A DNA stretch of 64,000 nucleotides from Streptomyces sp. GSL17-111 (GCF_037911585.1 NZ_JBAJNS010000001.1:1797001-1861000), one strand, 5' to 3'; counted from the first letter of the stretch, positions 16,083 through 25,435 are shown. Program-made: numbers and translations. The notes: generated from the letters alone by a model not told the origin.

Positions 16083-16865
16083 TCACTTGGCGACGAGCCT
16101 GATGACCTCGTCGACGTCGTCGGTGAGGTGGAGCAGATCGAGGTCGCCCGGGGACACCTTGCCCTCGCCCACGACGGTGCTCCGCAGCCAGCCCAGCAGC
16201 CCCTCCCAGTAGGCGGAGCCGAACAGCACGATGGGGAAGCGCGTCACCTTCCGCGTCTGCACGAGGGTGACGGCCTCGAAGACCTCGTCGAGCGTCCCCA
16301 TGCCGCCCGGCAGCACGACGAAGCCCTGGGAGTACTTCACGAAGCACGTCTTGCGGACGAAGAAGTAGCGGAAGTTGACGCCGAGGTCGACGTACTGGTT
16401 GAGCCCCTGCTCGAAGGGCAACTCGATCCCGAGGCCCACGGAGGTGCCGCCGGCCTCGGAGGCGCCGCGGTTGGCGGCCTCCATCACGCCGGGGCCACCT
16501 CCGGTGATCACCGCGTAGCCGGCCTCCGCCAGGCCCCGCCCGATGGCGACGGCCGCCGCGTACTCGGGGGAGCCCTCGTGCGTCCGGGCGGAGCCGAACA
16601 CGCTGATGCCGGGCCCGACCTCGGCCAGCGCGCCGAAGCCCTCGACGAACTCGGACTGGATCCGCAGCACCCGCCACGGGTCCTGGTGGATGAAGTCCGA
16701 GGGACCGGCGGACTCCAGCAGCCGCTGGTCCGTCGTCCCCGCGAGCGTCTGCCCCCGGCGCCGTACCACCGGGCCGAGGTGCTGCTCACGGGGCTCCCGC
16801 GCGTCGGCCGACTCCGGCCGTTGTTCGCCGGGCTGCGGGCCCCGCTCCTGCGCCGCCTCAGTCAT
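16083..16865 (-). CDS. TIGR00730 / LOG family protein
   Basis: 260 residues. The Rossmann-like core contains GGGPGVMEAANRGA and PGGMGTLDE, the paired signatures of the LOG family, in which some members cleave cytokinin riboside 5'-monophosphates to free base and ribose phosphate; others have no known activity. The N-terminal 60 residues are a charged, Pro/Arg/Gln-rich extension not needed for the fold. It is cytoplasmic. In mycobacteria the homologue (Rv1205) is next to folP2 and releases cytokinins; here the activity is inferred from family only. Start ATG 16865. Confidence 0.88.
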   Translation of the reverse strand: MTEAAQERGPQPGEQRPESADAREPREQHLGPVVRRRGQTLAGTTDQRLLESAGPSDFIHQDPWRVLRIQSEFVEGFGALAEVGPGISVFGSARTHEGSPEYAAAVAIGRGLAEAGYAVITGGGPGVMEAANRGASEAGGTSVGLGIELPFEQGLNQYVDLGVNFRYFFVRKTCFVKYSQGFVVLPGGMGTLDEVFEAVTLVQTRKVTRFPIVLFGSAYWEGLLGWLRSTVVGEGKVSPGDLDLLHLTDDVDEVIRLVAK

Positions 16866-16952
16866 GTCGTGCTCCCTCCCGCTGTGTCAGGGACGTCAGG
16901 GTACGCAGGCGCGGATGACGCGCGCCGGAATGCCGGGCGTACGCGGCACCAC

Positions 16953-18029
16953 TCACGAGAGCCAGGCGCGCAGCCGCTCCTCGCAGTGGAGGATCAGCGC
17001 CTCCTCCACGCGCTCGTCGACCTTGTGGGCCAGGTTCGGTTCGCCGGGGCCGTAGTTGACGGCGGGCACGCCCAGCGCGCTGAACCGCGAGACGTCCGTC
17101 CAGCCGAACTTGGCCCGGGGGCTGCCGCCGACGGCCGCGATGAAGGCGGCCGCCGCCGGGTGGGAGAGGCCGGGCAGCGCACCGCCGGAGTGGTCGTCGA
17201 CGACGAGCTCGCGCACGCCGCAGCCGTCGAACACCTCGCGGACGTGGGCCAGCGCCCGCTCCTCGTCGAGGTCGGGCGCGTAGCGGTAGTTGACGGTGAC
17301 GACGCAGGCGTCGGGGATGACGTTGCCCGCGACGCCGCCCTCGATCCCGACGGCGTTGAGGCCCTCGCGGTACTCCAGCCCGTCGATCTCCACGCGGCGC
17401 GGCGCGTAGTCGGCCAGCCGGGCGAGCACGGGCGCGGCGCGGTGGACGGCGTTGTCGCCGAGCCAGCTGCGGGCGGAGTGCGCGCGGGTGCCGGCCAGGT
17501 GCAGCTTGACGCGCAGGGTGCCCTGGCAGCCGCCCTCGACCTCGCCGCCGGAGGGTTCGAGGAGGACGGCGAAGTCCCCCGCGAGCCAGTCGGGACGGGC
17601 CGTCGCGAGGTGGCCGAGGCCGTTGAGGTGGGCGGCCACCTCCTCGTTGTCGTAGAAGACGAACGTGACGTCGCGGTTGGGCTCGGGGACGGTCGCGGCG
17701 ACGCGCAGCTGGACGGCCACGCCGGACTTCATGTCGGAGGTGCCGCAGCCCCACAGGAAGCCGTCCGCGTCCCGGCGCGAGGGGAGGTTGTCGGCGACGG
17801 GCACGGTGTCGATGTGCCCGGCGAGCACGACCCGCTCGGGGCGGCCGAGGTGCGTTCGGGCCACGACGTTGTTGCCGTACCGGTCGACGGTGAGGTGGCC
17901 GCACTCGGCGAGCGCCTGCTCGATCGCGTCGGCGAGGACCTTCTCGTCGCCGCTCACGGAGGGGATGTCGACGAGCTGCGCGGTGAGGCGCGCCGCGTCC
18001 TGGTGCAGGTCCAGCTTCGATACGGCCAT
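16953..18029 (-). CDS. dapE: Succinyl-diaminopimelate desuccinylase
   Basis: 358 residues, M20 family. It removes succinate from N-succinyl-LL-diaminopimelate on the way to lysine and peptidoglycan diaminopimelate. Metal-binding residues are visible: His72 (AGHIDTVPV), Asp99 ([10 protein letters not shown]), the Glu pair in YDNEEV near 126 and the late His in NLAHKVDE. The dimerisation lid lies about 180-290. ATG 18029 is the start consistent with the family; longer frames upstream overlap the divergent gene. The partner enzyme dapC is 2 kb away, so the succinylase branch is represented by both steps in this window. Confidence 0.94.
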   Translation of the reverse strand: MAVSKLDLHQDAARLTAQLVDIPSVSGDEKVLADAIEQALAECGHLTVDRYGNNVVARTHLGRPERVVLAGHIDTVPVADNLPSRRDADGFLWGCGTSDMKSGVAVQLRVAATVPEPNRDVTFVFYDNEEVAAHLNGLGHLATARPDWLAGDFAVLLEPSGGEVEGGCQGTLRVKLHLAGTRAHSARSWLGDNAVHRAAPVLARLADYAPRRVEIDGLEYREGLNAVGIEGGVAGNVIPDACVVTVNYRYAPDLDEERALAHVREVFDGCGVRELVVDDHSGGALPGLSHPAAAAFIAAVGGSPRAKFGWTDVSRFSALGVPAVNYGPGEPNLAHKVDERVEEALILHCEERLRAWLS

Positions 18030-18086
18030 GCGCCCGACCCTACCGGTGCCGGGTGGGCGATCCCGTACGCCCGTTAGGCTGAGCTC

Positions 18087-18989
18087 ATGGGCGAGCCGCG
18101 AGCGGGTGAGAGCAGGCGGTGGCTGCGGTTCACCGCGGCGGGCGTGGTGCTGCTCGCGCTGGCCGGCTACCTGGTGGTGCAGTACGTGTCGACGGGCGGC
18201 GGCGCGCCGCGTTGCGTGGTGCGCGGCGGTGAGGGCCGCGAGCCGTACGAGCTGGAGCCGGAGATGGCCCGCAACGCGGCGACGATCGCCGCCGTGGCGC
18301 GGTCCCGGAGCCTGCCCGACCGGGCGGTGACGATAGGCCTGGCCACGGCGATGCAGGAGTCGAGCCTGCGGAACATCGACTACGGCGACCGCGACTCGCT
18401 CGGCCTCTTCCAGCAACGGCCCTCGATGGGCTGGGGTGCGCCGGAGGAGATCATGGACCCGGTCTACTCGGCGGGGAAGTTCTACGAGGGCCTGGTCGAG
18501 GTGCCCGACTACACCGAACTGCCGCTGACGGTCGCGGCGCAGGAGGTGCAGCGCAGTGGGTTCCCGGACGCGTACGCCAAGCACGAGCCGACGGCCGCCC
18601 TGCTCACCGAGGCGCTCACCGGCAAGGCCGCCGCGTCGCTCAGCTGCACCGGCATCGCGATGACGCGGGCGGGCGACGCGGGCGAGGTACGGCGGAAGCT
18701 GGCCCGGGAGTTCGGCGCGGACGCGCCCGCGCCCACGGACGTCAGCGGGGGCCGCAGCGTGCCGACCGAACGCGTCGTCCTGCCGGTCGGGCAGGACGCC
18801 CGGCGTGGCTGGGAGCTGGCGCACTGGGCCGTGGCGAACGCCTCCGAGCTGGGGATCGCCGAGGTCGCGTACGGCGACCGGGAGTGGGACGTGGCGGCGT
18901 CCGGCGACGGCTGGCGCACGGCCGAGGGCGCCGGCCCGGCCGAGGTGCGGATCACCCTCGCCCCGGACGACACGGCGACGGCGGGCTGA
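18087..18989 (+). CDS. Membrane-anchored lysozyme/SLT-like protein
   Basis: 300 residues. After 14 basic/polar residues a single membrane helix (about 15-31, [17 protein letters not shown]) places the rest outside. Residues 75-150 contain [17 protein letters not shown] and [18 protein letters not shown]: a catalytic-type Glu after a helix, then a Gly-Leu-Phe-Gln pattern, as in goose-lysozyme/soluble lytic transglycosylase folds. Streptomycete homologues are often listed as 'heavy metal transporter', which the sequence does not support. I infer a peptidoglycan-directed role. The C-terminal 100 residues form a separate alpha/beta region. ATG 18087 is divergent from dapE (57 bases). Confidence 0.72.
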   Translation: MGEPRAGESRRWLRFTAAGVVLLALAGYLVVQYVSTGGGAPRCVVRGGEGREPYELEPEMARNAATIAAVARSRSLPDRAVTIGLATAMQESSLRNIDYGDRDSLGLFQQRPSMGWGAPEEIMDPVYSAGKFYEGLVEVPDYTELPLTVAAQEVQRSGFPDAYAKHEPTAALLTEALTGKAAASLSCTGIAMTRAGDAGEVRRKLAREFGADAPAPTDVSGGRSVPTERVVLPVGQDARRGWELAHWAVANASELGIAEVAYGDREWDVAASGDGWRTAEGAGPAEVRITLAPDDTATAG

Positions 18990-19294
18990 CGCGCCGGACG
19001 GGTCACCCGGACGGGTCAGCCGTGCGTACCGGGGATGACGACCGCGCCGGTTCCTCCGCCCGCGTGGGCGAACGGGGCCTCCCCCTTGGGACGGACGGGT
19101 CGCGGGCGCACAACAGCGCTTCCGTGCAGGAGGATTGCCCGCTTTGCCCCACCCATATGATGCGACACATTGCGAATCCTTTACCCGGAGCGGCCGCAAC
19201 CAAATGGGCGGTGGGGCCGATAGGCACAGCGTCCACCGGGCAGCACCCGGCGGGCGCAAGACCAGCCTCAACACCCCTCCGTCAAAGGAGCATC
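18990..19294 (+). other. Intergenic leader region before the small secreted protein
   Basis: About 305 bases without a gene. A possible promoter is TTGCCC (19135-19140) with TATGAT (19156-19161), but the spacing of 15 bases is short. AAAGGAG before 19295 is the ribosome site of the next gene. Nothing else is recognised. Confidence 0.3.
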
Positions 19295-19753
19295 ATGTCC
19301 TTCACGCGCCGGATCGCCAAGAGCGCACTGCTGACGGCCGCGGGCGCGGCCTCCGTCGTCGGTGCCGCCGCCGGCTCGGCCCAGGCCGCCCCGCTGCCCG
19401 CCACGCCCACCCTCGGCGGGCTGAGCACGCTGGACAGCCTGGACGGCCAGGACCTCGGCGGCGGAGTCGACGGCGCGGTCGGCAACGTCTCCGAGCTGGC
19501 CGGTGCGGCCGGGAGCGAGGCCGTGGCGGAAGGCGTCCCGGCGGCCGGGCGCACCGTGGGGGCGCTCGGCAAGTCCGCGCTGCCCATCGCGGACGGCCTG
19601 GCGGACGAGGCCTCCTCGCCGGGCGGGGACATGCTCGGCAAGGCCGTCACGAACGTGACCGAGGACGGGCTGCCCACCGACGCCCTGCCGACCGACAAGC
19701 TGACCGGCAACGTGCCGCTGGGCGAGGGCTCCCTGGCGGGTCTCCCCCTCTGA
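19295..19753 (+). CDS. Small secreted protein of unknown function
   Basis: 152 residues from ATG 19295 (AAAGGAG upstream). A Sec signal peptide covers about 1-32: two Arg, a hydrophobic Ala-rich core and the cleavage site AQAAP. The mature part is Gly/Ala/Leu-rich and short of Cys and aromatic residues, with repeated patterns such as LGGLSTLDSLDG and LPTDALPTDKLTG. No domain is recognised. Homologues in streptomycetes are sometimes labelled 'ATP-binding protein' without any nucleotide motif; none is seen here. It may be a cell-wall-associated or surface protein. It stands alone, ended by a strong terminator. Confidence 0.7.
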   Translation: MSFTRRIAKSALLTAAGAASVVGAAAGSAQAAPLPATPTLGGLSTLDSLDGQDLGGGVDGAVGNVSELAGAAGSEAVAEGVPAAGRTVGALGKSALPIADGLADEASSPGGDMLGKAVTNVTEDGLPTDALPTDKLTGNVPLGEGSLAGLPL

Positions 19754-19767
19754 TCCGCCCCGCCCGG

Positions 19768-19812
19768 CCGAAGCCCGGGGGCCACGGTGATCCCGTGGCC
19801 CCCGGGCTTCGG
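19768..19812. terminator. Bidirectional terminator, small secreted protein / dapC
   Basis: Perfect 20-base-pair stem (19768-19787 with 19793-19812) and five-base loop between two convergent genes. Confidence 0.9.
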
Positions 19813-19828
19813 TGCGTCCGGCGGGGTC

Positions 19829-20935
19829 TCAGGCCCCGAGGCGGCGGACGGCCTCCGCGACGCGCTCGTCGGTGGCGGTGAGGGCCACCCGCACGAACCG
19901 GTCGCCGGCCGGGCCGTAGAAATCGCCGGGGGCGACGAGGACGCCGCGTCCGGCGAGGTCCGCGACCGTCTCCCAGCAGGGCTCGTCGCGGGTCGCCCAG
20001 AGGTAGAGGGACGCCTCGCTGTGCTCGATGCGGAACCCGGACTTCTCCAGCGCCGTGCGCAGGCCGTCCCGGCGGGCCGCGTACCGCAGGCGCTGCTCGG
20101 CCACGTGCGCGTCGTCGCGCAGGGCGGCGACCGTGGCCGCCTGCACCGGCGCGGGCACCATCATCCCGCCGTGCTTGCGGATCGTCAGCAGCTCCCCCAG
20201 CACCCCGGCGTCCCCGGCCAGGAACGCCGCCCGGTAGCCGGCCAGGTTGGAGCGCTTGGAGAGCGAGTGGACGGCGACGACGCCCTCGTGGCTCCCACCG
20301 CAGACGTCCGGGTGCAGGACGGAGACGGGATCGGCCTCCCAGCCCAGCTCCAGGTAGCACTCGTCGCTGAACAGCAGCACCCCGTGCTCACGGGCCCAGT
20401 CGACGGTGGCGCGCAGCACGTCGGCGTCGAGGACGCGCCCGGTCGGGTTGGACGGCGAGTTCAGCCACAGCAGGCGCAGCCCCGCCGGATCGACGTCGCG
20501 CGGATCGTCGTACGCTACGGGCTCCGCCCCGGCGAGCCGCGCGCCGACCTCGTAGGTCGGGTAGGCGAGGCGCGGGAAGGCCACCCGGTCGCCCGGTCGC
20601 AGCCCGAGCTGGACCGGGAGCCACGCGACCAGCTCCTTCGAGCCGACGACGGGCAGAACGTTGGTGGGGCGAAGGCCCCGGGCCCCGAGGCGGCGTTCGC
20701 ACCACCGGGTGATCGCGTCACGCAGTTCGGCGGTGCCCCACACCGTCGGATAGCCGGGCCGGTCACTCGCGTCGGCGAGGGCCCGCTGGATCACCTCCGG
20801 CACCGGGTCGACCGGCGTGCCGACCGACAGGTCGACGATGCCGCCCGGATGGCCGGCCGCGGTGGCCTTGTACGGCTCCAGCCGGTCCCAGGGGAAGACG
20901 GGGAGCCGGGACGACAGGGAGGGCGGGGAGGGCAC
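19829..20935 (-). CDS. dapC: Succinyldiaminopimelate transaminase
   Basis: 368 residues, fold-type I aminotransferase. The start is GTG 20935, just before SRLPVFPWDRLEPYKA, the usual N-terminus. The PLP lysine is in HSLSKRSNLAGYR; NSPSNPTG and the C-terminal RVALT carry the other cofactor and carboxylate contacts. It makes N-succinyl-LL-diaminopimelate from N-succinyl-2-amino-6-ketopimelate. It follows the ferredoxin gene on the same strand, as in mycobacteria (fdxC-dapC), but here a strong hairpin separates them, so dapC probably has its own promoter. Confidence 0.92.
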   Translation of the reverse strand: MPSPPSLSSRLPVFPWDRLEPYKATAAGHPGGIVDLSVGTPVDPVPEVIQRALADASDRPGYPTVWGTAELRDAITRWCERRLGARGLRPTNVLPVVGSKELVAWLPVQLGLRPGDRVAFPRLAYPTYEVGARLAGAEPVAYDDPRDVDPAGLRLLWLNSPSNPTGRVLDADVLRATVDWAREHGVLLFSDECYLELGWEADPVSVLHPDVCGGSHEGVVAVHSLSKRSNLAGYRAAFLAGDAGVLGELLTIRKHGGMMVPAPVQAATVAALRDDAHVAEQRLRYAARRDGLRTALEKSGFRIEHSEASLYLWATRDEPCWETVADLAGRGVLVAPGDFYGPAGDRFVRVALTATDERVAEAVRRLGA

Positions 20936-21017
20936 GTGCGGGGCTCGCTTTCTCTTCTCGGTGCCGCGCGAAGCCGCCTGCGGCGCGCGGGGCGATGGGT
21001 CCGGCCGCACACACCGA

Positions 21018-21071
21018 CGGATCACCACGGTCCCGTACGGCATGTGCACCGTACGGGACCGTGGTGATCCG
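21018..21071 (-). terminator. Strong terminator after the ferredoxin gene
   Basis: Perfect 23-base-pair inverted repeat (21018-21040 with 21049-21071) with an eight-base loop, between the ferredoxin stop and the dapC start on the minus strand. Confidence 0.88.
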
Positions 21072-21177
21072 CGTGGGCTCAGGCGTCCGGGGCGTGCCGC
21101 GGACGGCGCGCGCCCGGCGCACGCCGTCGTGTCACGCGTTCCGTCGCGCATCGCTCACGCGCGGGGACGCGGTCGCG

Positions 21178-21504
21178 TCACTCGTTGTGCTCCTGCGGCG
21201 GCAGCGCGGCCACGACCGGGTGGTCCCGGTCGATCAGGCCGAGCTTGCTGGCGCCGCCGGGCGAACCGAGCTCGTCGAAGAACTCGACGTTCGCCTTGTA
21301 GAAGTCCTGCCACTCCTCCGGGGTGTCGTCCTCGTAGAAGATCGCCTCCACCGGGCAGACCGGCTCACAGGCCCCGCAGTCGACGCATTCGTCCGGGTGG
21401 ATGTACAAGGACCGCTTGCCCTCGTAGATGCAGTCGACGGGGCACTCCTCGATGCATGCCTTGTCCTTCAGGTCGACACAAGGCTGCGCGATGACGTAGG
21501 TCAC
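21178..21504 (-). CDS. fdxA: Seven-iron ferredoxin
   Basis: 108 residues from GTG 21504, with GAGGAGG upstream. Two cluster-binding runs are visible: CVDLKDKACIEECPVDC near the start and CVDCGACEPVC around residues 40-50; together they bind one 3Fe-4S and one 4Fe-4S cluster, as in FdxA/FdxC of actinobacteria. The C-terminal extension (FYEDDTPEEWQDFYKANVEFF) is typical. It is a small cytoplasmic electron carrier; partners are not given by the context. Confidence 0.95.
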   Translation of the reverse strand: MTYVIAQPCVDLKDKACIEECPVDCIYEGKRSLYIHPDECVDCGACEPVCPVEAIFYEDDTPEEWQDFYKANVEFFDELGSPGGASKLGLIDRDHPVVAALPPQEHNE

Positions 21505-21617
21505 GCTGTCGTTCCTCCTCGGTAGGGCCATATCGCGCGGGAGCGCGGCGTCGTCGATGCCCGCATCTAGTATCGCCGTTCCCGGGCACAAGACGAACAA
21601 GAGGGTCTGACAGAGCA

Positions 21618-22670
21618 GTGGAATTCACCATGAGCGGACGTCACGAAGTTCGCATCACCACCGATGACGTGGGAAAACGTGTATCCGTTCGGAGCCTGAC
21701 GGACCCCGGGGAGCGGGCGGGGCGGTTCACCGACACGGTCGGCGTGCTCACCTCGTGGACGCACGATGTGGTGCACATCACGCGGCGGGACGGGGAAACG
21801 GTGCGCATTCCGGCCACGCGCCTCGTCGCCGCGAAGGTCGTGCCGCCCACCCCCGCGCGCCGTCGCGGGCTCCCGGCCGCCGGGTACCGCGAGCTGGCGC
21901 TCGTCGCCGCGCGGGGCTGGCCCCCGGTGGAGAGCGAGCGGCTGGGGGACTGGACGCTGCGCGCGTCCGGTGGGTTCACCCGGCGCGCGAACTCCGTCCT
22001 GCCGCTGGGTGATCCGGGCCTGCCCCTCGACGCCGCGCTCGACCACGTCACCGCCTGGTACGCCCGGCGCGGCCTGCCCGCCCACCTCCAGGTCGCCACC
22101 GGGGCCGAGGGCACCGACGAACCGCTGGCGGCGGCCCTGGACGAGCGCGGCTGGCGGCGCGAGGTCTCGGCGGAGGTGCGGATCGCCGGGCTGGCCCCGG
22201 CCGCCGACGCGGCCCAGGAGGCTCACGCCGGGCACACCGCCGGGCAGGGCGCGGCTGCGGCGGTGGCGCTGAGCCGGACGGTCGACGCCGCGTGGCTGGC
22301 GCGCTACCGGCGCTCCCGCGCGGCGTCGCCCGAGGTCACCTCGGTGCTCGGCGGCGGGCCCTCCGTGTGGTTCGCCTCGGTACCCGGCGAGGGGGCGCCG
22401 GCCGCCGTCGGACGGTGCGTGGTCGACGGCCGCTGGGCCGGTTTCGCGGCGGTCGAGGTCGACCCCGCCCGGCGCCGGGAGGGTCTCGCCTCGGCGGTCA
22501 TGGCCGCGCTGGCCCGGCAGGCGCTGGCGGAGGGCGCCTCGGCGGCGTACCTCCAGGTGGAGTCGGACAACGAACCGGCGCTCGCCCTCTACGAGCGGCT
22601 CGGCTTCGCTCCGCACCACCGCTACCACCACTACCGCCCCGACCACCACGACCCCGCCCAGCAGGGCTGA
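21618..22670 (+). CDS. GNAT family N-acetyltransferase with N-terminal SH3-like domain
   Basis: 350 residues. The N-terminal 80 residues (VRITTDDVGKRVSVRSL, TDTVGVLTSW, DVVHITRRDGETVRIP) form a small beta-barrel-like domain typical of this streptomycete family. The C-terminal part is a GNAT domain: AAVEVDPARRREGLASAVMAAL is the acetyl-CoA-binding motif A (R-x-x-G-x-A) and QVESDNEPALALYERLGF is motif B. The acceptor is unknown. The start is GTG 21618; an ATG at 21630 is an alternative. It overlaps no gene upstream and is 14 bases from the next one, with which it is probably cotranscribed. Divergent from fdxA. Confidence 0.85.
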   Translation: MEFTMSGRHEVRITTDDVGKRVSVRSLTDPGERAGRFTDTVGVLTSWTHDVVHITRRDGETVRIPATRLVAAKVVPPTPARRRGLPAAGYRELALVAARGWPPVESERLGDWTLRASGGFTRRANSVLPLGDPGLPLDAALDHVTAWYARRGLPAHLQVATGAEGTDEPLAAALDERGWRREVSAEVRIAGLAPAADAAQEAHAGHTAGQGAAAAVALSRTVDAAWLARYRRSRAASPEVTSVLGGGPSVWFASVPGEGAPAAVGRCVVDGRWAGFAAVEVDPARRREGLASAVMAALARQALAEGASAAYLQVESDNEPALALYERLGFAPHHRYHHYRPDHHDPAQQG

Positions 22671-22684
22671 AGGGCGGGCGCACC

Positions 22685-23581
22685 ATGGACCCGACCGTAC
22701 GGGAGCGGTTCGCCGAGGCCGCCCGCGCCGAACACCCCGACCTCGCGGTGCTGTGCCTGCTGATCTGCGCGGCGGCCGGCCTGGGACCGGGCGGGGTCGC
22801 CCCGCAACCCGGCGAGGCCCCGCTCGTCGCCTCACCGGAGAGCCGGGTGGACGCGATCGTGGACGAGGGGCAGATCGAGCTGGACCGGCTGACCGGGCTG
22901 CTGCCCTACGCCACGGGACGCACCCCCGCGGAGTGGGCGCGGGCCCTGGCCGGGCTGCTGGGCGAGCGTGAGGGCTTCCACGGCACCGAGGCGGACTACG
23001 AGCGGCTGGACTCCTCCCTGCTCGGTGCGGTTCTGCGGCGCAGGCGCGGGCTGCCGATCCTGCTGTCGGTGGTGTGGCTGGAGGTCGCCCGGCGGGCGGG
23101 CGCCCCCGTGCACGGTGTGGGGCTGCCCGGCCACTTCGTCGTCGGCTTCGGCGATCCACAGGGGCCCGACCACGTGCTGGCGGACCCGTTCGCGGGTGGC
23201 CGGCCGCTGTCCCTGGAGGACGCCGGGGCGCTGGTCGCCGGGGCGGGTTTCGGGTCGGGCGGGCGGCTGTCGCCGTCCCTGCTCGTCCCGGCCGCACCGC
23301 TGGACGTCGTGCAGCGGATCCTCGGCAACATCCGGGTCTGGGCGGCGGCCCGCCCGGAGCGCGTGGACGTCCGGCTCTGGGCGGTGGAGCTGTCCCTGCT
23401 GCTTCCGCACCACCCGGTGCGGCTCCGGCACGAGCGGGCCCTGTTGCTGGTGGAACGCGGGGACTTCCTCGGCGGCGCGCGGGCACTGGAGGAGTACGCC
23501 GACCTCGTCGCGGCGGCCGATCCGGACGCCGCGCGGACCGCGCGCGGCGAGGCGCACGCCGCGCGGGCCCGGCTCAACTGA
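22685..23581 (+). CDS. SirB1/transglutaminase-like family protein
   Basis: 298 residues. The middle part YERLDSSLLGAVLRRRRGLPILLSVVWLEVARRAG followed by GVGLPGHFVVGFGD is the pattern of SirB1 proteins, a transglutaminase-like fold; the Ser in place of the catalytic Cys and the later His (GHFVV) indicate that peptidase activity may be absent. The C-terminal 100 residues are TPR-like helices (LLLVERGDFLGGARALEEYADL). Function is not established; such proteins are cytoplasmic. The ATG at 22685 follows the GNAT stop by 14 bases. Confidence 0.82.
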   Translation: MDPTVRERFAEAARAEHPDLAVLCLLICAAAGLGPGGVAPQPGEAPLVASPESRVDAIVDEGQIELDRLTGLLPYATGRTPAEWARALAGLLGEREGFHGTEADYERLDSSLLGAVLRRRRGLPILLSVVWLEVARRAGAPVHGVGLPGHFVVGFGDPQGPDHVLADPFAGGRPLSLEDAGALVAGAGFGSGGRLSPSLLVPAAPLDVVQRILGNIRVWAAARPERVDVRLWAVELSLLLPHHPVRLRHERALLLVERGDFLGGARALEEYADLVAAADPDAARTARGEAHAARARLN

Positions 23582-23592
23582 GCCGGGCCCGC
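23563..23592. terminator. Terminator overlapping the stop codon of the SirB1-like gene
   Basis: Perfect 14-base-pair inverted repeat (23563-23576 with 23579-23592) that includes the TGA stop. It also lies just beyond the convergent gene's 3' end, so it may serve both. Confidence 0.7.
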
Positions 23593-23617
23593 TGCGCGGA
23601 GCCGGGACCCGCGCCGC

Positions 23618-25435
23618 CTACTGTCCGTCGAGCTCGATGACGCCGACCCGCTGCGCCGGGTCCGTCTCCAGCAGCGCGGTGCGGAGCACCCCCGCCACGT
23701 CCTCCGGGGTGACCGGCGTGCTGCTGCCGTCCCCGCGCGTGACCAGGACACCGTCGAAGGTGCTGCCGTACAGCTCCTCCAGCGCTTCCAGGTCGTAGTG
23801 GTCGACGAGCGTGCCGTCCGGGGTCGGCCGCATCGAGAGGAACTTGGGCAGGGAGCGCTCGGGGCTGAAGCTGATCTCGGCCGTCCCGGCCCGCACGGTG
23901 ACCAGCCCGGACATGGCGGGCTCACCGAACTCCTGGATCGCGCGCTCGAACTCCGCGTCGGTGACCTGGGGAGTCTGCTCGCCGACGGAAAGCTCGATCA
24001 CCGCGTTCTCGCCGGTGGCCGCCCGCTCGCGGTAGGCGGCCTCGACGGTCTCGGCCGCCTGCTCCGGGTCGACGGCCTGCCGCGCCCGGCCCTCGACGAC
24101 GACCGGCTCGCCGTTCTCGAACCGGATCATCCCGTCCTGGGCGCCGCCCTCGCCACCGCCGAGCTCGGCCAGCGCGGCCCGCAGCTTCTCCTCGTCCACG
24201 GTGAACACGGGCTCGGCCGGGTGCTCACCGCCGACGAGTGAGCCGATGACGGCGATCGGGTTGTACTCGCGCCCCGCCGCGCCGGCCACGGTCGTCTCCG
24301 CGTCGAAGGAGAGCCCGGCGACGCTGGGCTTCAACTCGTGCGGGGTGCCGCCGACGTCGAGCGTGAGCGGCTCCGTCGCCCGGTCGCCGATGCGCCGCTC
24401 CAGCGAGGCGACGGCCTCCGCCTTGGTGGTACCGCCGATGTCGACGCCGAGCACGGTCGTGCCGTTCGGGACGTCGGCGTGGTTCATGAGCAGCCCCGCG
24501 CCGTAGGCGATGCCGAGGACGCCGACCGCCACGACACCGACCAGCGTCAGCTTCGAGCGGCCCTTCCTGGCGGGCGGCCGGGACGCGGCCGGAGCCTGGT
24601 TCGAAGCGGGCGGCGTGGGCGGTGCGGACTCGGCGAACGGGTCCGGCGCGGCCTCACCGGCGCCGGACACGGCCGGGATCCCGCCGGGGGCGGTGTCACC
24701 GACACCCGGCCGGGGAGCGTCACTCCGGGGGCCCTCGCCGCCCGGGCGGTGCGGGTCGTGGGCGTCGTGGGCGTCGTGGGCGTCGTTCAACTGAGGTGTG
24801 CCGTGCGGCGCGGACCCGCCGTAGGTGTCGAACCGGGCTCCGGGCGGCGGCGCCAGGACGGACGGCGGCCCGGGGGGCTGCTGTCCGGCACCGTCGACCG
24901 TGAACTCCGGCGGCAGCAGCGGCATGTCACCCGTCGCCCCGGTCGTCGGCCCGGCGGGCCGTCCGTGCGGCGGCGGCTGCGGCGACTGCGGCGGCGGTGC
25001 CTGCGCGGGCGACGGCTGTCCCTGCGCCGACCGTTCCCCCGCCGGGAAGCCGGGGAGCTGCGCGGTGTCCGTACCACCGGGCGGCGTCTGCTGCGGGGAC
25101 ACCGGTCCTGCGGCCGGGGCCTGTTGCTCGTCCAGCGGCGGCGGACCGGAGGGCGGCTTGCGGGGCGCGAACCAGGAGCTGGTCTCCCGGCCGCCCGCTC
25201 CGGCCTCCGGTGCGGCCGTTCCGGACGGCGGCGTCGGCGGCCCGGCGGCGTCCGGCGCGGGCGCGCCCTCCTCCGCCCGGACCTCCTCCTCGCTCACCGG
25301 CTTGCGCATGACGACCGGCGGAATGGGCCGCGACCCGGGAATGTTGATGCGGATGCGCGTGGTCAGCGTGGTCTCGGTCTTCGGTTCGCCCGGTTCGTTG
25401 CCTGCCGGATTCGAACTGTCAGTTTCACGGCTCAA
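23618..25435 (-). CDS. Single-pass membrane protein with extracellular PG_binding_4-type domains
   Basis: 605 residues from TTG 25435, which has GGGAG eight bases upstream; a GTG at 25465 is less likely. Residues 1-290 are disordered and rich in Pro, Gly and Gln, cytoplasmic. One membrane helix lies near 305-325 (LTLVGVVAVGVLGIAYGAGL). Outside, VPNGTTVLGVDIGGTTKAEA starts the first of two repeated domains of the 'putative peptidoglycan binding' type found before VanW or YkuD domains; the second begins near VEGRARQAVDPEQAAETV. No VanW or L,D-transpeptidase domain follows. It may link the cytoplasm to the cell wall; this is inferred. Confidence 0.75.
   Translation of the reverse strand: MSRETDSSNPAGNEPGEPKTETTLTTRIRINIPGSRPIPPVVMRKPVSEEEVRAEEGAPAPDAAGPPTPPSGTAAPEAGAGGRETSSWFAPRKPPSGPPPLDEQQAPAAGPVSPQQTPPGGTDTAQLPGFPAGERSAQGQPSPAQAPPPQSPQPPPHGRPAGPTTGATGDMPLLPPEFTVDGAGQQPPGPPSVLAPPPGARFDTYGGSAPHGTPQLNDAHDAHDAHDPHRPGGEGPRSDAPRPGVGDTAPGGIPAVSGAGEAAPDPFAESAPPTPPASNQAPAASRPPARKGRSKLTLVGVVAVGVLGIAYGAGLLMNHADVPNGTTVLGVDIGGTTKAEAVASLERRIGDRATEPLTLDVGGTPHELKPSVAGLSFDAETTVAGAAGREYNPIAVIGSLVGGEHPAEPVFTVDEEKLRAALAELGGGEGGAQDGMIRFENGEPVVVEGRARQAVDPEQAAETVEAAYRERAATGENAVIELSVGEQTPQVTDAEFERAIQEFGEPAMSGLVTVRAGTAEISFSPERSLPKFLSMRPTPDGTLVDHYDLEALEELYGSTFDGVLVTRGDGSSTPVTPEDVAGVLRTALLETDPAQRVGVIELDGQ

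Noticed and set aside
22685..23581. Active transglutaminase/protease assignment for the SirB1-like protein
   Set aside because: The expected catalytic Cys position appears as Ser or other residue, so no enzymatic claim is made.
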